Shown here: one piece after another, positions 58,884-64,000 of the stretch
Numbering within the stretch: the stretch's first letter is position 1
Layout: every line of letters begins with the position of its first letter
Source of the DNA: Sulfuricella sp.
Lineage (GTDB): Bacteria; Pseudomonadota; Gammaproteobacteria; Burkholderiales; Sulfuricellaceae
Direction: 5' to 3'
DNA: 64,000 bases
Assembly: GCA_018336195.1 (NCBI GenBank)
Contig: JAGXQV010000056.1
Span: forward strand, 32,018 to 96,017
Position numbers and translations under genes: made by a program
Notes under the pieces: generated by a model
Database searches by the model: none
Told to the model about the DNA's origin: nothing
Seen by the model: the letters and a program-made list of their open reading frames with translations, nothing else

Positions 58884-59201
58884 TTATTTCGTAAAACCGC
58901 AAAATACGTCGCGCATCATGCTGATGAGCTTAAGGGTGCGCGGGTCGCCCACCCGGTAGAACACCCGGTTGGCGTCCTTGCGGGTGCGCAGCACGCCCTT
59001 GTCGCGGAGGATGGCGAGATGTTGGGAAATGTTGCTTTGCGAGGTGCCGACGCTGTCGACGATATCCTGGACGCTGACTTCCTGGTCGCCCAGGACGCAC
59101 AGGATTTTCAGGCGTAGCGGGTGAGACATGGCTTTCATGGCGCGCGATGCCTGTTCGATATGCTCGTCCTTGTCCATCAATTCAACCTGCTCGAAATTCA
59201 T
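58884..59201 (-). CDS. ArsR/SmtB repressor with BigR/SqrR-like cysteine pair
   Basis: 105 residues. Winged helix-turn-helix: AMSHPLRLKILCVLGDQEVSVQDIVDSVGTSQSNISQHLAILRDKGVLRTRKDANRVFYRV. Only two cysteines, C35 and C101, 66 residues apart, the same spacing as the redox pair of BigR, SqrR and HlyU, which form a disulfide or polysulfide bridge with sulfide-derived persulfides. A metal-binding site of ArsR type is not seen. It is probably a sulfide or redox-sensing repressor. It is divergent from gpmI. Confidence 0.85.
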   Translation of the reverse strand: MNFEQVELMDKDEHIEQASRAMKAMSHPLRLKILCVLGDQEVSVQDIVDSVGTSQSNISQHLAILRDKGVLRTRKDANRVFYRVGDPRTLKLISMMRDVFCGFTK

Positions 59202-59248
59202 TTCTGCCCCTAGCCCTGTTTATTGATCCGTGAACAACCGGAAATTTT

Positions 59249-59283
59249 TTGAATAATGCGTGTTTTATCAAAATATAATAAAA
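59249..59283 (+). promoter_or_regulatory. Divergent promoter region between ArsR repressor and gpmI
   Basis: The 122-bp gap is very AT-rich. TATAAT (59274-59279) is a good -10 box for gpmI; the TTGAAT at 59249 is 19 bases upstream, longer than ideal. TTTTAT and ATAAAA (59263-59283) form an inverted repeat over the -10, a candidate site for the ArsR repressor. Confidence 0.5.
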
Positions 59284-59323
59284 TTCGCAACTTTATAGAG
59301 ACGATTGTAAATCCAAACCCGGT

Positions 59324-60850
59324 ATGAAGGTGACTCCTGTATTGCTCATTATCCTCGATGGCTTCGGTTATCGCCCCAACGGCGCCGACAATGCCATCGC
59401 CCTGGCCAACATGCCTTTCTGGAACCAGCTCTGGCGGGATTGCCCGCATACCCTGATCCACACGTCCGCCGGCGAAGTCGGCCTGCCCGACGGGCAGATG
59501 GGCAATTCGGAAGTCGGTCACCTCAACATCGGCGCGGGGCGCGTGGTGTACCAGGAACTAACCCGCATCAACCGCTCGATTGCCAGCGGTGAGTTTTTCT
59601 CCAATGCCGCCTTGACCATGGCGGTGAATACGGCGCTCAAGAACGACTCGGCTCTGCACGTCTTCGGCCTGCTTTCCGACGGCGGGGTACACAGCCAGGA
59701 AACGCACATCCACGCGATGCTCGATATGGCGGCCAAGGCCGGGGTGAGCAAGCTTTATCTCCATGCTTTCCTGGACGGGCGCGATACGCCGCCGCAATCG
59801 GCTGAAGGTTATCTGAAAAACGCCGAAGCGAAATTTGCGCAACTCGGGGTGGGGCGCATCGCTACCATCGGCGGGCGCTATTACGTGATGGATCGCGACA
59901 AGCGCTGGGATCGCGTGAAAGTCGCCTATGACATGATGACCACCGGCCGTGCCGAGTTCAGCGCACCCGATGCGGTGAGCGGCTTGCAGGCCGCCTATGC
60001 GCGCGGCGAGAACGACGAGTTCGTCAAGCCCACCCTGATCGGCGAAGCGGTGCGCATCCAGGACGACGACGTGGTCGTCTTCATGAATTTCCGCGCCGAC
60101 CGCGCCCGCGAAATCACCCGCGCCTTCATCGAGCCGGATTTCGCCGAATTCGAGCGGGCCGTGTATCCCAAGCTCGCCACCTACTGCACGCTGACCAGCT
60201 ACAACAAGAATTTCCACGTGCCGGTGGCGTTTCCCCCGGATAGCGTGCACAACGGCTTCGGCGACGTGGTTTCCAGCCTCGGTCTGCACCAGTTGCGCAT
60301 CGCCGAAACCGAGAAATATGCCCACGTCACCTTCTTCTTCAACGGCGGGGTGGAAGCGCCGGTTGCCGGGGAAGATCGCATCCTGGTGCAATCGCCGCAC
60401 GTCGCGACTTACGATCTCCAGCCGGAAATGAGCGCCCGCGAAGTCACCGACAAGCTGGTGGAAGCCATCGAGAGCAAAAAGTACGCGGCCATCGTGTGTA
60501 ATTACGCCAATGGCGACATGGTCGGCCACACCGGCATCCTGCCCGCTGCGGTGCGGGCCGTGGAAGTGCTCGACGAATGTCTGTCCCGCGTGGTGCCGGC
60601 AATGCAGGCGGTGGGCGGAGAAGTGCTGATTACCGCGGACCACGGCAACGCCGAGAAGATGCTCGACGAAGTCACCGGTGCGCCGCATACCGCGCACACC
60701 ACCTTCGACGTGCCGTTCCTCTATGTCGGGCGTCCCGCCACGCTGAAGGACGGCGGCGCCTTGAAGAACGTGGCCCCGACTCTCCTGAAAATGATGGGCT
60801 TGCCGCAACCGCCGGAAATGAGCGGCGAACCGCTCATCGAGTTTAAATAA
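59324..60850 (+). CDS. gpmI: 2,3-bisphosphoglycerate-independent phosphoglycerate mutase
   Basis: 508 residues. It interconverts 3- and 2-phosphoglycerate with Mn2+. Alkaline-phosphatase-fold motifs: LLIILDGFGYR (metal Asp), GQMGNSEVGHLNIGAGR (catalytic Ser), DGRDTPPQSA, FRADRAREITRA and ITADHGNAEKMLD (metal ligands). It is followed after 4 bases by envC, an arrangement common in proteobacteria. Confidence 0.97.
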   Translation: MKVTPVLLIILDGFGYRPNGADNAIALANMPFWNQLWRDCPHTLIHTSAGEVGLPDGQMGNSEVGHLNIGAGRVVYQELTRINRSIASGEFFSNAALTMAVNTALKNDSALHVFGLLSDGGVHSQETHIHAMLDMAAKAGVSKLYLHAFLDGRDTPPQSAEGYLKNAEAKFAQLGVGRIATIGGRYYVMDRDKRWDRVKVAYDMMTTGRAEFSAPDAVSGLQAAYARGENDEFVKPTLIGEAVRIQDDDVVVFMNFRADRAREITRAFIEPDFAEFERAVYPKLATYCTLTSYNKNFHVPVAFPPDSVHNGFGDVVSSLGLHQLRIAETEKYAHVTFFFNGGVEAPVAGEDRILVQSPHVATYDLQPEMSAREVTDKLVEAIESKKYAAIVCNYANGDMVGHTGILPAAVRAVEVLDECLSRVVPAMQAVGGEVLITADHGNAEKMLDEVTGAPHTAHTTFDVPFLYVGRPATLKDGGALKNVAPTLLKMMGLPQPPEMSGEPLIEFK

Positions 60851-60854
60851 AACG

Positions 60855-62069
60855 GTGACGGGGCTCGGACGGCTGCGCAAATTCCGCCGGCAGTTGATGT
60901 GGGCGCTGTGCTGCGCCGGGCTGGTGGTTTCCCTGACGGCAGGGGCCTCGCCGAAAAACGAATTGACCGATCTGCGCGAGCGCATTCGCACCCTGCAAAA
61001 AGAGGTCGAAAGCACCGAGGGTGCCAAGGCGGATGCCGCCGACGCGCTGAAATCCTCGGAACAGTCGATCAGCGCCAGCAACCGCAAGCTTTACGAGCTT
61101 TCCAGCCAGCAGCAGGACATCAACGGCGACCTGGGACGTCTGCAGCAGGACAGCGGCCACACCCGTGCCGGGATCGTCGAGCAGCAGGCGCGCCTCGCCA
61201 AGCTGCTGACCCAGTTGTACCTGCACGGCCAGCACGATTACCTGGAAATTCTCCTCAACCGCCAGGATCCCAACCAACTGGCGCGCCATCTGCGTTACTA
61301 CACCGAAATCGCCCGCTCCCGCGCCGCGCTGATCCAGGGGTTGCGCGGCAACCTGAAGCGCCTCGACGACCTGGCCGAAGCGAGCCGCCGAAAAGCCGCG
61401 GAACTGGCGCGCATCGCCGCCGAGCAGGCGGCCCAGAAGAAGCGCCTGGAAAAGGAAAAGAGTGCGCGCAAAACCCTGCTCGCCAAGCTCGACCAGAAAA
61501 TTACCAGCCAGCGCCACGAAATCGGCAAGCTGCAAAACGACGAAAAACGCCTGACCCGCCTCATCGAAAAACTGAGCAAGATGGTCGCCAAGGCGCCCCG
61601 CGAGAAAAAAGCCAAGCCGGCGGAAACCCTCCATAACGCGGCGCTGCCCGCGCCGGATGATTCCGACAGCCCGTTCCGCCAGTTAAAGGGCAAGCTGCAT
61701 TTGCCGATAAAGGGTGACCTGGCGGGCCGTTTCGGCAGCCCCCGCGAGGACGGCGGAACAACCTGGAAAGGCCTGTTCATCCGTGCCGCAGCCGGGCAGG
61801 CGGTGAAAGCCGTGGCAGCGGGTCAGGTGGTATTTTCCGATTGGCTGCGCGGTTTCGGCAACATCATCATCATCGATCACGGCGGCGGTTTCATGAGTTT
61901 GTACGGCAACAACGAGTCGCTTTACAAGCAGGCCGGCGCCAGCGTGAAGGCCGGCGATGCCATTGCCAGCGTGGGAAATAGCGGCGGAATCGCGGATTCC
62001 GGTTTATACTTCGAGCTTCGTCACCAGAGTCGGCCTTTCGATCCGCTGGCCTGGGTCAGCCTGAAATAG
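60855..62069 (+). CDS. envC: Murein hydrolase activator EnvC
   Basis: 404 residues from a GTG at 60855. Signal peptide about 10-31. Residues about 35-250 are coiled coil (LTDLRERIRTLQKEVESTE… AQKKRLEKEKSARKTLLAKL). The C-terminal LytM/M23 domain (about 285-400) has lost zinc ligands (THKGLFI-type site reads TTWKGLFIRA), as in E. coli EnvC, so it activates amidases instead of cutting. It should be driven by FtsEX, encoded at 20.6-22.2 kb. Confidence 0.92.
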   Translation: MTGLGRLRKFRRQLMWALCCAGLVVSLTAGASPKNELTDLRERIRTLQKEVESTEGAKADAADALKSSEQSISASNRKLYELSSQQQDINGDLGRLQQDSGHTRAGIVEQQARLAKLLTQLYLHGQHDYLEILLNRQDPNQLARHLRYYTEIARSRAALIQGLRGNLKRLDDLAEASRRKAAELARIAAEQAAQKKRLEKEKSARKTLLAKLDQKITSQRHEIGKLQNDEKRLTRLIEKLSKMVAKAPREKKAKPAETLHNAALPAPDDSDSPFRQLKGKLHLPIKGDLAGRFGSPREDGGTTWKGLFIRAAAGQAVKAVAAGQVVFSDWLRGFGNIIIIDHGGGFMSLYGNNESLYKQAGASVKAGDAIASVGNSGGIADSGLYFELRHQSRPFDPLAWVSLK

Positions 62070-62135
62070 AAATTTGCAACCAAAGCTTAAAACTCGACAC
62101 TAACCCCCAATCATTGAATTTTTCGGAGACTTGAA

Positions 62136-63557
62136 ATGCGCGGCAAATTGAAAAATGTAGGACTGATTCTGTTCGGCGTGTTCGCCGGCATCATAATCAG
62201 CCTGAATCTTTCTGCCGTCGCCGAGAAAGCCGCGTCTCCACTGCCCATCGACGAGTTGCGTGCCTTCACCGAAGTGTTCAGCAAGATCAAGAGCGATTAT
62301 GTCGAACCGGTGGAAGACAAGAAACTCATCAACGAAGCCATCAACGGCATGTTGTCCGGCCTCGATCCCCATTCCGCCTATCTCGACAACGATGCCTTCA
62401 AGGATCTGCAGGTAGGTACCCAGGGCGAATTCGGCGGGTTGGGCATCGAAGTCAGCATGGAAGACGGTTTCGTCAAGGTGGTGTCGCCCATCGAGGATAC
62501 CCCGGCATTCCAGGCCGGCCTGAAAAGCGGCGACCTGATCGTCAAGCTCGACGAAACGCCGGTCAAGGGGCTGACCCTCAACGAAGCGGTGAAACGGATG
62601 CGCGGCAAGCCCGGCACCAAGATCGCCCTCACCGTGGTGCGCAAGGGCGAAGGCAAACCGCTGATCTTCACCCTGAGCCGCGCCGTCATCAAGATTCAGA
62701 GCGTCAAGTCCAAGCTCGCCGAAGACGGCTACGGTTACGTGCGCATCACCCAGTTCCAGGAACACACCGGCGAAAACCTCGCCAAGGCTCTGGATGGCTT
62801 GTACAAACAGAACAAGGAACCGCTCAAGGGACTGATCGTCGACCTGCGCAACGATCCGGGCGGCCTGCTCAACGGCGCGGTGGGCGTGGCTGCCGCCTTC
62901 CTGCCCAAGGATGCGCTGGTGACCTACACCGACGGGCGTACCGAAGACGCCAAGATGCGCCTTACCGCCAGCCGCGAGAATTACCTCCACGGCCTGGGCA
63001 AGGAAGATTTCCTGAAAGGCCTGCCTGCCGGCGTGAAAACCGTGCCGATGGTGGTGCTGGTCAACGGCGGTTCGGCTTCCGCGTCGGAAATCGTCGCCGG
63101 CGCCATGCAGGACCACAAGCGCGCCATCATCATGGGCACCCAGACTTTCGGCAAGGGCTCGGTGCAAACCGTCCTGCCGCTGGGCAACAATACCGCCATC
63201 AAGCTCACCACGGCGCGCTACTTCACTCCGAGCGGGCGTTCCATCCAGGCCAAGGGCATCACTCCCGACATCGTGGTGGACGACGCCACCGTGAGCGGCG
63301 TGGAGCAGGGGATGCACCTGCGCGAAGCCGACCTGGAGCGCCATCTCACCAATGGCAACAAGGACGACGAAGTGAAGTCGGAACCCGCTTCGATCAAGCT
63401 GCCGGCCCCCGCTAAATCCGCGCCCAAGGGCAAGGACGGCAAGCCGGGCGCAAGCAAGGACGACAAGGTTCCCGGCGAACTGATCTCGAAGAACGACTAC
63501 CAGTTCAACCAGGCAATCAACCTGCTCAAGGGTTTGCAAATCCTGCAAAACCGCTGA
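62136..63557 (+). CDS. ctpA: Carboxy-terminal processing protease (S41 family)
   Basis: 473 residues. N-terminal signal or anchor (about 8-27), PDZ domain (about 85-170: GGLGIEVSMEDGFVKVVSPIEDTPAFQAGLKSGDLIVKLD) and the S41 protease domain with catalytic Ser in VNGGSASASEIVAGAM and Lys in TFGKGSVQTV. The tail (about 410-460) is Lys/Pro-rich and disordered. It degrades periplasmic proteins and may tune cell-wall hydrolases. It is the third gene of gpmI-envC-ctpA. Confidence 0.95.
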   Translation: MRGKLKNVGLILFGVFAGIIISLNLSAVAEKAASPLPIDELRAFTEVFSKIKSDYVEPVEDKKLINEAINGMLSGLDPHSAYLDNDAFKDLQVGTQGEFGGLGIEVSMEDGFVKVVSPIEDTPAFQAGLKSGDLIVKLDETPVKGLTLNEAVKRMRGKPGTKIALTVVRKGEGKPLIFTLSRAVIKIQSVKSKLAEDGYGYVRITQFQEHTGENLAKALDGLYKQNKEPLKGLIVDLRNDPGGLLNGAVGVAAAFLPKDALVTYTDGRTEDAKMRLTASRENYLHGLGKEDFLKGLPAGVKTVPMVVLVNGGSASASEIVAGAMQDHKRAIIMGTQTFGKGSVQTVLPLGNNTAIKLTTARYFTPSGRSIQAKGITPDIVVDDATVSGVEQGMHLREADLERHLTNGNKDDEVKSEPASIKLPAPAKSAPKGKDGKPGASKDDKVPGELISKNDYQFNQAINLLKGLQILQNR

Positions 63558-63605
63558 TGTGTGCGGGGTGCGCCACGCGCACCCTGATGCGGAGAACCGG
63601 TGAAA

Positions 63606-64000
63606 ATGAACGACGCCCAGCTTCTCCGCTATAGCCGCCACATCCTCCTCCCCCAGATCGGCATCGAAGGCCAGGAAAAACTCCTCGCCGCCAAAGCCCT
63701 CATCGTCGGAGCCGGCGGCCTGGGTTCCCCGGTCGCCCTGTACCTCGCCTCAGCGGGCGTCGGCAAACTGGTCATCTGCGACGGCGACACGGTCGATCTC
63801 ACCAACCTGCAACGCCAGATCGTCCATGCCACCGCGCGGGTCGGCATGAACAAGGCCGCTTCCGCCGAGCAGACGCTGGCCGGCATCAATCCCGAAGTGG
63901 CAGTGACCGCCATCGAAAAACGCCTCGACGAAGACGAACTGGCGCGGCTCGCCGCCGACGTCGACATCGTTCTCGACGCCAGCGACAATTTCGCCACCCG
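63606..64000 (+). CDS. E1-like adenylyltransferase of the MoeB/ThiF/HesA family, 3' end outside window
   Basis: 131 residues visible. The ATP-binding loop ALIVGAGGLGSPVALYLASAGVG, the LVICDGDTVDLTNLQRQ region with the Arg and Gln that contact ATP, and VDIVLDASDNFATR at the edge. It adenylates the C-terminus of a MoaD or ThiS ubiquitin-like partner. Start is ATG 63606; a GTG at 63600 is equally close to the GGAG site. The subfamily (MoeB against ThiF) cannot be decided without the C-terminus. Confidence 0.9.
   Translation, partial: MNDAQLLRYSRHILLPQIGIEGQEKLLAAKALIVGAGGLGSPVALYLASAGVGKLVICDGDTVDLTNLQRQIVHATARVGMNKAASAEQTLAGINPEVAVTAIEKRLDEDELARLAADVDIVLDASDNFAT

Noticed and set aside
62100..63641. 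513-codon minus-strand frame opposite ctpA
   Set aside because: ctpA is complete with PDZ and S41 motifs; the antisense frame is compositionally biased and unsupported.

Overview
The window is a gene-dense, GC-rich stretch of a proteobacterial chromosome, most likely a betaproteobacterium of the Nitrosomonadales/Sulfuricellaceae kind. This placement is inferred from gene content: a TAT-exported high-potential iron-sulfur protein beside a small c-type cytochrome, ubiquinone biosynthesis (ubiE, ubiB), ftsY-ftsE-ftsX, a beta-type phoB-phoR pair, and a BigR/SqrR-like dithiol ArsR repressor that would suit a sulfur-metabolising organism. No rRNA or tRNA gene was recognised.

Layout. 1-4.0 kb: a FapA/DUF342 gene (cut by the window edge) facing an HD-GYP phosphodiesterase, then a CorA-like transporter with an MgtE-type N-domain. 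4-8.1 kb: mtgA, metK, lgt and two Uma2-family genes, all on the minus strand. 8.2-14.9 kb: ilvD, a GspE/PilB ATPase, a YyaL/DUF255 protein, a cytochrome c and the HiPIP. 14.9-20 kb (minus): amino-acid permease, tsaC, purE, dapF, a hicA/hicB module with a nonsense codon in hicA, a CoA-binding protein and a methyltransferase. 20.3-27.2 kb: DUF2249, ftsX-ftsE-ftsY (minus), two M16 peptidase-like genes, rsmD, coaD and a ferredoxin. 27.5-35.5 kb: dbpA, a block of small conserved genes on the minus strand, rhlE, a secreted protein and a HIT protein. 35.7-43.8 kb: phoR-phoB, SRPBCC, ubiE, Tim44-like, ubiB, FecR-like, VOC and FHA genes. 44.1-51 kb: a sodium/solute symporter, potABCD, VanZ-like and MazG-like genes. 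51.1-58.5 kb: a damaged type I-C CRISPR-Cas locus. 58.5-64 kb: a thioredoxin-like ferredoxin, the ArsR regulator, gpmI, envC, ctpA and the start of a MoeB/ThiF gene.

The most unusual region is the CRISPR locus. Cas3, Cas1 and Cas2 look complete and Cas4 keeps all four cluster cysteines, but the crRNA-binding complex has been gutted. cas5 is absent, cas8c has lost roughly its first third, and cas7 is cut to about 78 codons and runs into cas4. The internal start for the small subunit Cas11c survives with a strong ribosome-binding site. Two toxin-antitoxin modules sit inside the locus: Phd/RelE-like where cas5 would be, and Phd/PIN on the opposite strand between cas4 and cas1. The array is reduced to a leader and one visible repeat. 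Interference therefore looks dead, while the adaptation genes and the TA modules look alive.

A second theme is the number of palindromic non-coding elements between genes: a 160-bp MITE-like element flanked by TTAA, two copies of a roughly 170-bp element (one supplies the last codons of phoR), a 137-bp inverted-repeat element, REP-like hairpins, and a long inverted repeat upstream of the Tim44-like gene.
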